A program made the translations under genes and the position numbers. From Microbacterium kyungheense (lineage in GTDB: Bacteria; Actinomycetota; Actinomycetes; Actinomycetales; Microbacteriaceae), in assembly GCF_006783905.1 (NCBI RefSeq), contig NZ_VFPE01000002.1:310001-374000 (forward strand): a stretch of DNA of 64,000 nucleotides, read 5' to 3'. Below the pieces are notes generated by a model. The model did not search any database and was not told the origin of the DNA. It was given only the letters and a program-made list of their open reading frames with translations. Numbering within the stretch: the first letter of the stretch is position 1; every line of letters starts with the position of its first letter. Shown here piece by piece: positions 30,891 to 40,055 of this stretch.

Positions 30891-32129
30891 CTAAGCCGTG
30901 ATCGGCAGGGACGCCGTACCAGTCCCGGTGTCGAGCCCGGTTCCGCTGTCGAGCCCGGCCCCGCTTTCGAGCACCGTCACGTGGTCGAGGGCGATGGCGA
31001 TGGCGCCGCGGGTCTCGGCCCACTCGCCGAACGAGGCGCCGACGATCTCGGGGAGTCCCTCGGCCGACGGCAGTGCGGTGCGCTCGAGCGAGTGCCGCAT
31101 CGGCGCCATGAGGATCTCGCCGGCCTGGCCGAGCTCGCCGCCGACGACGATCAGCTCAGGGTCGAACAGGTTGCACAGGCTCGCGGCAGCGATGCCGATG
31201 TGCCGGCCGGCGTCGGCGATCACGCGGCGTGCGCTCCCGTCGCCCGCCTCGGCCGCCTGCAGCAGATCGCCCAGGCGGTGCATGCCCTCGCTCGGCGGGA
31301 ACAGCGACAGCAGCGCCGGACCGCCCGCGTAGGTCTCGAGGCAGCCGCGGTTGCTGCAGCGGCAGATGGGCCCGTTCTCGTCGAGCGTGACGTGCCCGAT
31401 CTGCCCGGCCTTGCCGTTGACGCCGCGGAACAGATCGCCCTCGACCACCAGACCCGCGCTGATGGTGTGCCCGACGCGGATGAAGACCGTGGATGCCGCC
31501 GAACGGCCGTTCCCCTCGCGCGCCTCGGCGAGGCCGCCGAGGTTGGCCTCGCTGTCGACGTAGACGGGGCGGCCGATGCGGGCGGACAGCGACTCCGCCA
31601 CGTCGACGCCCTCCCACCCGCGCAGCAGACCCGGGGTGGACACCATGCCGGTGCGTGGGTCGATGGGTGCGGGAAGCGCCAGTCCGACGGCGAGCAGGTC
31701 GGGGAGCGATCCGCCGAGCGACTCCATCATGTCGCCGAGGAGCAGCGCGAGGCGGTCGAGCTCGGAGTCGTGCCGGTGGTCGAGCGGCAGCGGCAGCGAG
31801 GACTGCGTCACAATGGTTCGAGCCGTGTCGGCGATGGCGATGTGCAGGTGCCGCGAGCTGTAGTGCACGCCGGCGACGAGCCCGAGCCTACGGGCGAGCG
31901 AGACGAGCGTCGCGCGACGGCCGCTGCTGGTGGTGAACGACGTGTGCAGCAGCCCCGAGGCGGTGAGCTCTTTGACGATGTTCGACACCGTCGCCGGCGA
32001 GAGGCCGGTGCTGCCGGCGAGCTCGATCTGCGTCAGGCGGCCGTGACGCTTCAGCGACTCGACGACGCGCGCGCGATTCGCCTCGCGCAGCGAGGTCTGC
32101 GAGCCCGGCGGAGCTTGACGGCGTGCCAC
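30891..32129 (-). CDS. ROK-family transcriptional regulator
   Basis: The 412-residue protein has an N-terminal winged helix (RLTQIELAGSTGLSPATVSN near residues 31-50) and a ROK sugar-kinase-like domain with the zinc motif CRCSNRGCLETYAGG near residue 265. It lies just upstream of, and in line with, the second sugar importer, so it probably represses one or both importers until a sugar binds. ROK repressors of the XylR/NagC type are known. The GTG start has TACAGT ending seven bases upstream and no ribosome-binding site. Confidence 0.9.
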   Translation of the reverse strand: MARRQAPPGSQTSLREANRARVVESLKRHGRLTQIELAGSTGLSPATVSNIVKELTASGLLHTSFTTSSGRRATLVSLARRLGLVAGVHYSSRHLHIAIADTARTIVTQSSLPLPLDHRHDSELDRLALLLGDMMESLGGSLPDLLAVGLALPAPIDPRTGMVSTPGLLRGWEGVDVAESLSARIGRPVYVDSEANLGGLAEAREGNGRSAASTVFIRVGHTISAGLVVEGDLFRGVNGKAGQIGHVTLDENGPICRCSNRGCLETYAGGPALLSLFPPSEGMHRLGDLLQAAEAGDGSARRVIADAGRHIGIAAASLCNLFDPELIVVGGELGQAGEILMAPMRHSLERTALPSAEGLPEIVGASFGEWAETRGAIAIALDHVTVLESGAGLDSGTGLDTGTGTASLPITA

Positions 32130-32217
32130 GGGTCACACTGTACCGGACGGCCGTTTTCGGGGCCCGGAAGCCCGTGGGACGGTGCACGGCGCCGGGGGGC
32201 TTAGCATCGGAAATGCC

Positions 32218-33603
32218 ATGCCCCCCATCGCCGAGGCGCTCCGCGCCGTCCTGCCGCCAGACGCCGTCACGACAGAGCGCGAGACGCTCGACCTGCTCAG
32301 CCACGACGACGCCGAGTGGGCCGACTTCGGTCTTCCGGCCGCCGCCGTCTTCGCATCCTCCCTCGACGACGTCGTCGCGACCGTCATGGTGGCCGCCGCC
32401 CACGGCGTCGCGGTCGTCCCCCGCGGCGCGGGGACCGGGCTCTCGGGCGGAGCGAATGCGGTCGAGGGGTGCATCGTGCTCTCGCTCGAGCGCATGGACC
32501 GCGTCCTCGCCGTCGACGCCGCAGAGCGCTTCGCCGTGGTCGAAGCCGGTGTGCTCAACGACGACCTGCGCCGGCACGTCGCCGCGCACGGGCTCTGGTA
32601 CCCGCCGGACCCCGCGAGTCAGGCGATCTCGACCATCGGCGGCAACGTCGCCACCAACGCCGGCGGCATCTGCTGCGTCAAGTACGGCGTGACGCGCGAC
32701 TACGTGCTGGGGATGACCGTCGTCCTCGCGGACGGCACGGTCGCACGACTCGGGCGGACGACGGCGAAGGGCGTGACGGGGTACGACCTCACCGGGCTGT
32801 TCGTCGGATCCGAGGGCACCCTCGGCATCATCGTCGACGTCACCGTCAAGCTGCGTCCGCTGGGCGGCCGCGAGGAGCGGGCGGTCGTCGGCTACTTCCG
32901 GACGCTCGCGGACGCCGGACGGGCCGTGTCGGCGGTGACCGCCGCGGGCATCGTGCCCTCGGCGCTGGAGCTGATCGATCGCACGTGCCTTCATGCCGTC
33001 GCCGAGTGGCAGGGCTGGGTGCTGCCCGAGGCGGCGGGGGCGCTGCTGCTGGCCAAGGTCGACGAGCCCGGAGCGCGCGGCGAAGAGCTGGCGGCCGAGG
33101 TCGAGGCCCTGTTCCGGGGTGCGGGCGGCAGCCGCGTGGAGCGCGCCGTCGATCCGGACGAGGTCGACCGGCTGTTCGCGGCGCGGCGGCTCGCGTACCC
33201 GGCGCTGGAGCGCCTGGGACCCGTGCTCACCGAGGACGTCTGCGTGCCGCGCGGCGCCGTGCCCGAGATGCTGGCGCGCATCGAGGCCACCGCGGCCGAG
33301 GCGGACGTCGTGATCGCCAACATCGCCCACGCGGGCGACGGCAACCTGCACCCGCTCATCATCGCTCCCGAGGGCGACGACGACGCGCGGGCCCGCGCGA
33401 AGGCGGCGTTCGACCGCATCGTCGACGACTGCCGCGCCCTCGGCGGCACCGTCACCGGAGAGCACGGCGTGGGCCTGCTGAAGCTCCCGGGCGCCGCTGA
33501 GGAACTGAGCCCCGTCGTGCAGCGGATGCATCATGCGATCAAGCACGCGCTCGACCCCGCCGGGATCCTCAACCCCGGCAAGGCCTTCCCGAACGGAGGA
33601 TGA
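32218..33603 (+). CDS. FAD-binding oxidase, GlcD/D-lactate dehydrogenase type
   Basis: The 461-residue flavoenzyme has the PCMH FAD-binding domain, with VVPRGAGTGLSGGANAVEGC near residues 67-86 and STIGGNVATNAGG near 138, and the C-terminal FAD-oxidase domain with NIAHAGDGNLHPL near 374 and GEHGVGLLK near 418. Such enzymes oxidise glycolate, D-lactate or related 2-hydroxyacids. The exact substrate is open. No GlcE or GlcF partner is nearby. The ATG at 32218 is 10 bases after a TAGCAT element. The hydrolase gene follows by one base. Confidence 0.9.
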   Translation: MPPIAEALRAVLPPDAVTTERETLDLLSHDDAEWADFGLPAAAVFASSLDDVVATVMVAAAHGVAVVPRGAGTGLSGGANAVEGCIVLSLERMDRVLAVDAAERFAVVEAGVLNDDLRRHVAAHGLWYPPDPASQAISTIGGNVATNAGGICCVKYGVTRDYVLGMTVVLADGTVARLGRTTAKGVTGYDLTGLFVGSEGTLGIIVDVTVKLRPLGGREERAVVGYFRTLADAGRAVSAVTAAGIVPSALELIDRTCLHAVAEWQGWVLPEAAGALLLAKVDEPGARGEELAAEVEALFRGAGGSRVERAVDPDEVDRLFAARRLAYPALERLGPVLTEDVCVPRGAVPEMLARIEATAAEADVVIANIAHAGDGNLHPLIIAPEGDDDARARAKAAFDRIVDDCRALGGTVTGEHGVGLLKLPGAAEELSPVVQRMHHAIKHALDPAGILNPGKAFPNGG

Positions 33604-33604
33604 C

Positions 33605-34432
33605 ATGCCCCAGATCCGTGCCGACGACGGCGTCCGCCTGCACTACGCGCACGCCGGCGACCCGACAGGACGACCGGTCGTGCTGCTCGCGGGCTTCAAG
33701 GCCCCCGCCACGAGCTGGAGGTATCAGGTCCCGGCGCTCGCGGCCGCCGGCTACCGCGTGCTGACGGTCGACCTGCGAGGGCACGGCGAGGGCGAGCGCC
33801 CGGCGACCGGGGTCGACATGGCCCGTCGAGGACGCGATCTGCGGGACGTCATGGAGTTGCTCGACCTGCGTGACGCGGTGCTCATCGGCGGATCGATGGG
33901 TGCCAGCACCGTCTGGTCGTATCTGGATGCCGAGGGCGCCGGACGCGTGGCGGCCATCGTGTCGGTGGACCAGACCCCGAAGATGCTCAACACCGCCGAC
34001 TGGCCGCACGGGTTCTACGGCTACACGTCCGCGAACGTCGACACCTACTTCGCCGAGGGCATCCCCGAGACCGGTCACGGCACCCCGCTGCTGCGCCGTG
34101 GCATGCGACTGATCAGGCTGCTGCGGGCGATGAAGGACGGCGAGCGCGAACTGTCGCCGGGGGAGCTCGCGCTGCTCGCCGACCACGCCACGGCGGACTG
34201 GCGGCCGGTGATCGCCGCGGCGGAGCCCGCGATCCTGTTCGTCGCGGGCTCCGACAGCGAGTTCTGGCCGAGTTCGCACGCGGCAGCGGCCGCCGCGCTG
34301 GCCGCTCGGGGCGAGTCGGCGGTGATCGCGCGCGACGGTCACGCGGCGAACATCGAACAGCCGAAGGCCTTCAACGCCGGCGTGCTGGAGTTCCTCGCCC
34401 GGACCGCCCCGGCGCGCACCGCGACGTCGTAG
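33605..34432 (+). CDS. Alpha/beta-fold hydrolase
   Basis: The 275-residue protein has the alpha/beta hydrolase core: the LLAGFKAPATSW oxyanion region near residues 28-39, nucleophile elbow GGSMGAS near 96-102, an acidic residue in GSDSEFWP near 220 and the catalytic His in DGHAANIEQP near 246. The substrate is unknown. It starts one base after the FAD-oxidase stop, with GGAGGA upstream, so the two form an operon. Confidence 0.88.
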   Translation: MPQIRADDGVRLHYAHAGDPTGRPVVLLAGFKAPATSWRYQVPALAAAGYRVLTVDLRGHGEGERPATGVDMARRGRDLRDVMELLDLRDAVLIGGSMGASTVWSYLDAEGAGRVAAIVSVDQTPKMLNTADWPHGFYGYTSANVDTYFAEGIPETGHGTPLLRRGMRLIRLLRAMKDGERELSPGELALLADHATADWRPVIAAAEPAILFVAGSDSEFWPSSHAAAAAALAARGESAVIARDGHAANIEQPKAFNAGVLEFLARTAPARTATS

Positions 34433-34438
34433 CGGTCG

Positions 34439-34461
34439 CGGGCGCGCCCGTGGGGCGCCCG
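34439..34461. terminator. Terminator hairpin between convergent genes
   Basis: CGGGCGC (34439-34445) pairs with GCGCCCG (34455-34461) in the 33-base gap between the hydrolase and NYN-domain genes. Confidence 0.5.
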
Positions 34462-34465
34462 GACG

Positions 34466-35344
34466 TCAGCGCCGCGAGGGCGCGAGCCGGATGAGGACGA
34501 TGTTGCCGGACTCGTCGACCTCGGCGACGTCGGGGTGCGCCTTCACGAACTCCGAGAAGCTCTTGTGGCCGAGCCCCTTCTCGCTGAAGGACGGATCGAG
34601 CCGCTTGATGAGGCTCTTGACGGCCGACGCGTGCTGCCACTCCACGCCCTCCTTGTCGCTCTCCAGGCGGAGCGCGCGCTCGAGGAGGCTCTCGACCGGG
34701 TCGGCCGGCGCCTTCTTCGCGCGGCGTCCGCCCCGCGAGGACCCGGCGGGCGCGGCATCCTTCTTCCCCGTCGGCGGCGCCGCCACACCGGGCAGCGCGT
34801 CGTACGAGTCGAACTGGTCGCACGCGGCGGCGAGGGACTTCGCGGTGGATCCCGCCACCCCGACGCCCACGACGAAGCGGCCGAGCCGCTTGCACCGCTG
34901 GGCGAGCGGGACGTAGTCCGAGTCGCCCGCGACGATCACGACGTGCGTGAGATCGGGAAGGCGGAACATGTCCTCGACGGCATCGACGGCCAGGCGGATG
35001 TCGGCGCCGTTCTTCGCGTACGCCGCGGCGGGGAAGAGCTGCACGAGGTCGACGGCCCGGGCGACGAGCTGCGAGCGGTACTCCGCGTTCACGGGCGACG
35101 ACCAGTCCGCGTACGCCCGCGTGAGTACGAGGGTGCCGAACGAGGTCGCGTAGTCGATGATCGCCCCGACGTCGATGGTCGCCGCGGCCAGGCGCTCGGC
35201 GATGGCGGGATCGGTGGGGTCCGTCGCGATCTTCTGCCGGTCGCGGGAGTACGAGTTCTTGCCGTGCACGCGGTCGTACCACGACATCACGATGTTGTCG
35301 AAGTCGAGGTAGACGGCGACGCGTGCGCCTTGCAGATCGGCCAT
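34466..35344 (-). CDS. NYN-domain ribonuclease-like protein with C-terminal LOTUS/OST-HTH-like domain
   Basis: The 292-residue protein has an N-terminal NYN (PIN-like) domain with the metal-site acids in VAVYLDFDNIV near residue 15, ADIRLAVDAVEDM near 112 and VIVAGDSDYVPLA near 137. A Lys/Pro/Ala linker (about 190-225) leads to a winged-helix segment (about 230-285: VEWQHASAVKSLIKRLDP, GLGHKSFSEFVKAHP) that looks like a LOTUS/OST-HTH RNA-binding domain. The likely role is an RNA nuclease or RNA binder; the target is unknown. It starts one base after the oxidoreductase gene ends. Confidence 0.85.
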   Translation of the reverse strand: MADLQGARVAVYLDFDNIVMSWYDRVHGKNSYSRDRQKIATDPTDPAIAERLAAATIDVGAIIDYATSFGTLVLTRAYADWSSPVNAEYRSQLVARAVDLVQLFPAAAYAKNGADIRLAVDAVEDMFRLPDLTHVVIVAGDSDYVPLAQRCKRLGRFVVGVGVAGSTAKSLAAACDQFDSYDALPGVAAPPTGKKDAAPAGSSRGGRRAKKAPADPVESLLERALRLESDKEGVEWQHASAVKSLIKRLDPSFSEKGLGHKSFSEFVKAHPDVAEVDESGNIVLIRLAPSRR

Positions 35345-35345
35345 G

Positions 35346-36338
35346 TCAGTCCTCCCCGGGGTAGCGGACGCCGATGAGCGAGCGGATCTCGTCGAGCGTC
35401 GCCATGATCGCGACGGTCTCGTCGATGGGCAGCTCCTCGGAATCGGTGCCACCCGCCGCGATGATGCGCTCGGCCGCGAGCGCCTGGTACTGCATTCCGC
35501 GGCCCTCGATGTCGGAGCGGTACTCCTCGAGCACGCGCCCGTCCGGCGCGACGACACGGAACGAGGTCGGGGTGTACCAGACGCGGTCGATGTCGATGCG
35601 GGCCTCGGTGCCGATGATCGAGGCCGCGTTGGGTCCGGCGGCGCGGGATGCCGACAGCGTGGTCGACAGCGCGCCCGACGCGTGCGCCATGATCGTGGCC
35701 ACCTCGGTGTCGGCACCGGTCTCGCCGAGACGAGCCGAGGCGACGATGGAGAGCGGTTCGCCGAGGATGTCCCACGCGAACGACACGGGATAGACGCCGA
35801 GGTCGAGGAGGGCGCCGCCGCCGAGCTCGAGGGCATTGAGGCGATGCGAGGGGTCGCTCGTGATCAGCTGCGTGTGGTCGGCTGTGACGGCCCGCAGCTC
35901 GCCGAGCACTCCCGAGGCGACGATCTCGCGGATGCGGATCATGTGCGGCAGGTAGCGGGTCCACATCGCCTCCATCGCGAGGAGGCCGCGGGCCGCGGCC
36001 GCGTCGCGCACGGCGGCCGCTTCGTCGGCGGTGAGCGTGAACGGCTTCTCGACGAGGACGTGCTTGCCCGCCTCGAGGGCGAGCAGTGCGTTCGCGGCGT
36101 GCATGGGGTGCGGTGTCGCGACATAGACGATGTCGACGTCGGGATCCGCCACGAGGTCCTCGTACGAGCCGTGGGCGTGCGGGATGCCGAAGTCCGCGGC
36201 GAATGCCTGGGCCGCTTCGAGACGGCGCGAGCCGACCGCGACGACGTCGAGCCCGGCCGTGCGCAGGTCACTGGTGAAGGCGCGGGCGATGCCGCCGGGG
36301 CCGAGGATGCCCCAGCGGAGGGATGCCTGTGAAGTCAT
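35346..36338 (-). CDS. Gfo/Idh/MocA-family oxidoreductase
   Basis: The 330-residue NAD(P)-dependent dehydrogenase has the Rossmann motif WGILGPGGIARAF near residues 8-20, VYVATPHPMHAANALLALEAG near 72 and the family EKP (VLVEKPFTLTADEA) near 95. It probably acts on a sugar, inositol or related polyol; the neighbours do not tell which. I chose the ATG at 36338, with TAGCCT ending seven bases upstream, in a 35-base divergent promoter shared with the M20 peptidase. Confidence 0.88.
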   Translation of the reverse strand: MTSQASLRWGILGPGGIARAFTSDLRTAGLDVVAVGSRRLEAAQAFAADFGIPHAHGSYEDLVADPDVDIVYVATPHPMHAANALLALEAGKHVLVEKPFTLTADEAAAVRDAAAARGLLAMEAMWTRYLPHMIRIREIVASGVLGELRAVTADHTQLITSDPSHRLNALELGGGALLDLGVYPVSFAWDILGEPLSIVASARLGETGADTEVATIMAHASGALSTTLSASRAAGPNAASIIGTEARIDIDRVWYTPTSFRVVAPDGRVLEEYRSDIEGRGMQYQALAAERIIAAGGTDSEELPIDETVAIMATLDEIRSLIGVRYPGED

Positions 36339-36345
36339 GAATCCG

Positions 36346-36367
36346 AGGCTATCGGGACGCATATGCT
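36346..36367. promoter_or_regulatory. Divergent leaderless promoter pair
   Basis: Only 35 bases separate two divergent start codons. TAGCCT (36351-36346, minus) ends seven bases before the ATG at 36338, and TATGCT (36362-36367, plus) ends six bases before the GTG at 36374. Neither gene has a ribosome-binding site. Both -10 elements point to transcription starting at or next to the start codon. Confidence 0.65.
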
Positions 36368-36373
36368 CGTGGG

Positions 36374-37702
36374 GTGAATCCCTCCGTCGACCGGTTCCGC
36401 GAGTTGCTGCGCATCCCCACGGTGTCGCACGCCGACGAGTCCGAGACCGACTGGGCCGTGTTCGACGACTTCGCCGCGGCGATGGAGCGGCTGTACCCGG
36501 CGTTGCACGAGACACTCACCCGCGAGCGCGTCGACGGGCATTCGCTGCTGTTCCACTGGGTCGGCGCCCGGTCGGACGATCCGCTCGTCCTGATGGCGCA
36601 CCTCGACGTCGTCCCCGTGGTGCCCGACGACTGGGAGCACGACCCGTTCGCGGCCGAGATCGTCGGCGACGGGGAGGATGCCGTCCTCCACGCGCGCGGG
36701 GCCATCGACGACAAGGGGTCCCTCGTGGCCGTCCTCGAGGCGGTCGAGCAGCTCGTCGCCGAGGGCTTCACCCCCGCCCGCGACGTGTATCTGTCGTTCG
36801 GCCACAACGAAGAGACCGCGGGCGGCGGCGCGCAGGCGATCGTGGCGCTGCTGCGCGAGCGCGGCGTCCGTCCTGGACTGGTGCTCGACGAGGGCGGCGC
36901 GGTCGTCGACGGCGCGATCCCCGGAGTCGTCGTGCCGACCGCGATGGTCGGCGTCGCCGAGCGCGGCGTCATGACACTCCATCTCACCGCCCGCGAGGGC
37001 GGCGGGCACGCATCCACCCCGCCGTCGTACCCTGCGACCGCACGCCTCGCACGCGCCATCGACCGGCTGCACCGGCATCCCTTCCCCACGCGTCTCGCAC
37101 CGCCGGTCCGTGCGATGCTCTCGACCGTCGCGCCCCACGCGCCCCAGCCGCTGCGCGCGCTCTTCCGCAGCCTGGCGGTGACCGGGCCGCTCGTGGCGGG
37201 CGTCCTGTCGCGGCTCGGTCCCGAGATGAACGCCAGCGTGCGCACCACGGCCGTGACGACGCGGCTGCGCGGCGCCCCGGGCGACAACGTGCTGGCGACC
37301 TCGGCGACGGCGACCGTCAACATCCGGCTGCTGACGGGCGACACCGTCGCCGGCGCGACGGAGCGCGTGCGGCGCGTCGTCGCCGACCCGGCGGTGGAGG
37401 TGACCCTCGCCCACGGCTCGGACCCTTCGCCCGTGTCGCCGTGGCACGGAGACGCCTGGCGGCGCATCGCGTCAGCGGTGGCGGCATCCCTCGGCGGCGA
37501 CGTCGTCACGCTGCCCTACCTGCAGCTGGGCGCGAGCGACAGCCGATGGTTCACCGCGATCTCGGATCACGTGTACCGCTTCACGCCGTTCCACCTGACG
37601 CGTGCCGAGCGCGACGCGCTGCACGCGCACGACGAGCGCATCCGCGTCGAGGTGTGGCTGCGGGGGATCGGGTTCTACCGCGAGCTGCTCTCGGCCAGCT
37701 GA
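36374..37702 (+). CDS. M20-family metallopeptidase (carboxypeptidase S/PM20D1-like)
   Basis: The 442-residue zinc hydrolase has metal-site segments LMAHLDVVP near residues 72-80, the bridging Asp in ARGAIDDKGS near 107 and the catalytic acid in GHNEETAGG near 139. Its length and the GREGGGHASTP-like EGGGHASTPPSYP segment (near 209) resemble the CPS1/PM20D1 branch, which acts on N-acyl amino acids or peptides. The exact substrate is unknown. The GTG start is leaderless in pattern. Its last 28 bases overlap the convergent metY-like gene. Confidence 0.88.
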   Translation: MNPSVDRFRELLRIPTVSHADESETDWAVFDDFAAAMERLYPALHETLTRERVDGHSLLFHWVGARSDDPLVLMAHLDVVPVVPDDWEHDPFAAEIVGDGEDAVLHARGAIDDKGSLVAVLEAVEQLVAEGFTPARDVYLSFGHNEETAGGGAQAIVALLRERGVRPGLVLDEGGAVVDGAIPGVVVPTAMVGVAERGVMTLHLTAREGGGHASTPPSYPATARLARAIDRLHRHPFPTRLAPPVRAMLSTVAPHAPQPLRALFRSLAVTGPLVAGVLSRLGPEMNASVRTTAVTTRLRGAPGDNVLATSATATVNIRLLTGDTVAGATERVRRVVADPAVEVTLAHGSDPSPVSPWHGDAWRRIASAVAASLGGDVVTLPYLQLGASDSRWFTAISDHVYRFTPFHLTRAERDALHAHDERIRVEVWLRGIGFYRELLSAS

Positions 37703-39063
37703 CGCTCCGCGCCCGCCGTCTCGGCGGGAGCGGAGGCGACGACGCCGTCGAGCGCGCGGCGGAGGTCGTCCACGATGTCGCGCGCGTCCTCCAGCCCGAT
37801 CGACAGCCGGATCGTCGTCGGTGAGATGTGCGCCTCGGCCAGCTGTGCGGGCGACATGTGGCTGTGCGTCATCGACGCGGGGTGCGCCACGAGGCTGCGC
37901 GCGTCGCCGATGTTGGCGACGAGGCGGATGACCTGCAGTCGTGAGATGAGGTCCTCGACGAGACGGAAGTCGGCATCGGCGTCGCCGGTCGCGTGCAGGT
38001 CGAACGCGAACACCGAGCTGGCGCCGCGCGGCAGGTAGGTCTGAGCGTTCGCGTGCCACGGGCTCGATGCCAGCCCCGGGTGGTGCACGCGGGCCACGGC
38101 GGGGTGCGTCTGGAGGAACTCCGCCACCGCGAGGGCGCTCGCCGTGTGCCGCTCCATGCGCAGGTCGAGGGTCTCCAGGCCCTGCAGCAGCTGGAACGCG
38201 TTGAACGCCGACAGCGACGGCCCGAGGTCGTGCACGTACTTCGTCTTCACCAGCGCGATGTACGGCGACGCGGTGGCGCCGAAGCGCTCGACGAGGCTGC
38301 CGTCGGGCACGCGCGGGTAGGTGTGCGTGAGCTGCGGCCAGCGCTCGGGCTCCGCCGTGAAGTCGAAGGTGCCGAGGTCCACGACGACCCCGCCGAGCGA
38401 CGTGCCGTGCCCGCCGATGAACTTGGTCGCGGAGTGCACGACGATGTCGGCGCCGAAGTCCTTCGCGCGCTGGAGGTAGGGCGTGGCGACGGTGTTGTCG
38501 ATGACGAGCGGCACGCCCGCGCGCCGCGCGACGGCGGCGACCGCGCCCAGATCGAGCACCTGGGCGATCGGGTTCGAGATCGACTCGGCGAACAGGGCCC
38601 GCGTGGTGGGGCGCACGGCGGCCTGCCACGCGGCGAGGTCGTCCTGGTCGACGAAGCTCGCCTCGATGCCCCAGTCGGCGAACGTGTCCTGCAGGAGGTC
38701 GACGGTGCCGCCGTAGAGCTGGCGCGCCGCGACGATGTGCTCGCCCTGCTTGGCGAGGGCGAGGAGCGCGACGGCGACGGCGGCCTGACCGGATGCGACA
38801 CCCGCCGCGCCGATGCCGCCTTCGAGCTCCGCGACGCGGCGCTCGAAGACGAGCACGGTGGGGTTGGCCGCGCGACTGTAGATGTTGCCGTCCTTGCGGA
38901 GGGCGAACAGGTCGCGCGCCTCGCTCAGCGACGCGAACTCGAAGCCGTTGGACTGGTGGATCGAGGGCACGGCGGTGTTCTCGGCCAGGCCCGAGACGAA
39001 CCCGGCCTGCACCTGCGCCGTCGCGAACGAGCGAGGGACGGCGGGACGAGTGGCTTCAGGCAT
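37675..39063 (-). CDS. metY: O-acetylhomoserine sulfhydrylase (PLP-dependent)
   Basis: This Cys/Met-metabolism PLP enzyme of 462 residues makes homocysteine from O-acetylhomoserine and sulfide. Visible motifs are [23 protein letters not shown] near residues 60-82, [20 protein letters not shown] near 190-209 and the PLP lysine in [17 protein letters not shown] near 220. Its length exceeds that of CGS-type enzymes, as for MetY. An ATG at 39072 would add three residues; neither start has a good ribosome-binding site. The divergent sulfurtransferase also fits a sulfur theme. Confidence 0.9.
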   Translation of the reverse strand: MPEATRPAVPRSFATAQVQAGFVSGLAENTAVPSIHQSNGFEFASLSEARDLFALRKDGNIYSRAANPTVLVFERRVAELEGGIGAAGVASGQAAVAVALLALAKQGEHIVAARQLYGGTVDLLQDTFADWGIEASFVDQDDLAAWQAAVRPTTRALFAESISNPIAQVLDLGAVAAVARRAGVPLVIDNTVATPYLQRAKDFGADIVVHSATKFIGGHGTSLGGVVVDLGTFDFTAEPERWPQLTHTYPRVPDGSLVERFGATASPYIALVKTKYVHDLGPSLSAFNAFQLLQGLETLDLRMERHTASALAVAEFLQTHPAVARVHHPGLASSPWHANAQTYLPRGASSVFAFDLHATGDADADFRLVEDLISRLQVIRLVANIGDARSLVAHPASMTHSHMSPAQLAEAHISPTTIRLSIGLEDARDIVDDLRRALDGVVASAPAETAGAERQLAESSSR

Positions 39064-39178
39064 GGCACCCATTGTCGGGCCGGGCCGCCCGCGAGACCCC
39101 TTCGTGTGTCGTACTGTTGCGACCCGCGCCCCGGGCGCCCGCGCGGAGGAGTAGTCGCGCGCGGGACACAATGGACTT

Positions 39179-40033
39179 GTGGCGCAGCTCATCACCCCCG
39201 CAGAACTCGACCTCCTCCTCGCCGCCGGCGCGCCCGTCCGCGTGCTCGACGTGCGCTACCGGCTCGACAAGCCGGACGGTCGCGACGATCACGCCGCCGG
39301 CCACGTGCCGGGCGCGGTGTACGTCGATCTGGAGTCGGAGCTCTCGCGTCACGGTGCGCCTCAGGAGGGACGGCATCCGCTCCCCGCGCTCACTGATCTG
39401 CAGGCGGCCGTGCGGCGCTGGGGGCTGCGGAGCGGCGACACCGTCGTCGTGTACGACGATGCGCGCGCCCTCGGCGCGTCGCGTGCGTGGTGGGTGCTGA
39501 CGCGGTCGGGTATCGCCGATGTGCGGCTGCTCGACGGCGGCCTGCGAGGCTGGATCGACGCCGGGTTCGCGCTGGAATCCGGCGCCGTCGAGCCCGAACC
39601 GGGGGACGCCGCCGTACACGCCATCGCAGAGCCGGTCCTGTCCATCGACGACGCCGCCGGCTTCCCCGACGCCGGCGTGCTCGTCGACGTGCGAGCGGCC
39701 GAGCGCTACCGCGGAGAGGTCGAGCCGATCGATCCGGTCGCCGGTCACATCCCCGGCGCCGTGAATCTGCCGACGACCGCGTACATGGACGGCGAGCGGT
39801 TCGTGGATGCCGCCGCCCTGGCCGAGCTCTTCGCCTCGGTGGGAGTCGTGCCCGGGGTGGCGGCGGCTGCCTATTGCGGTTCGGGCGTCACCGCGGCGCA
39901 GGCGGTGTTCGCCGCCGAGCTGGCCGGACGGGAGCTGGCGCTGTACCCGGGCTCGTGGAGCCAGTGGTCGAACACCCCGGGACGCCCGGTCGCGACCGGA
40001 GCCGCTCCGGCCGACGTCACCGGCACGATCTGA
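39179..40033 (+). CDS. Sulfurtransferase, two rhodanese domains (SseA-like)
   Basis: The 284-residue protein has two rhodanese domains. The N-terminal one carries the CH2A-like RDDHAAGHVPGAVYVDLE near residues 35-52 and no catalytic Cys. The C-terminal one has GHIPGAVNLP near 188 and the active loop YCGSGVTAAQ near 230. CGSGVT matches 3-mercaptopyruvate sulfurtransferases better than thiosulfate sulfurtransferases. It sits divergent from metY. The GTG start follows CACAAT by six bases. Confidence 0.9.
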   Translation: MAQLITPAELDLLLAAGAPVRVLDVRYRLDKPDGRDDHAAGHVPGAVYVDLESELSRHGAPQEGRHPLPALTDLQAAVRRWGLRSGDTVVVYDDARALGASRAWWVLTRSGIADVRLLDGGLRGWIDAGFALESGAVEPEPGDAAVHAIAEPVLSIDDAAGFPDAGVLVDVRAAERYRGEVEPIDPVAGHIPGAVNLPTTAYMDGERFVDAAALAELFASVGVVPGVAAAAYCGSGVTAAQAVFAAELAGRELALYPGSWSQWSNTPGRPVATGAAPADVTGTI

Positions 40034-40055
40034 GCGGCCGCGGCGGGATGCCGGC

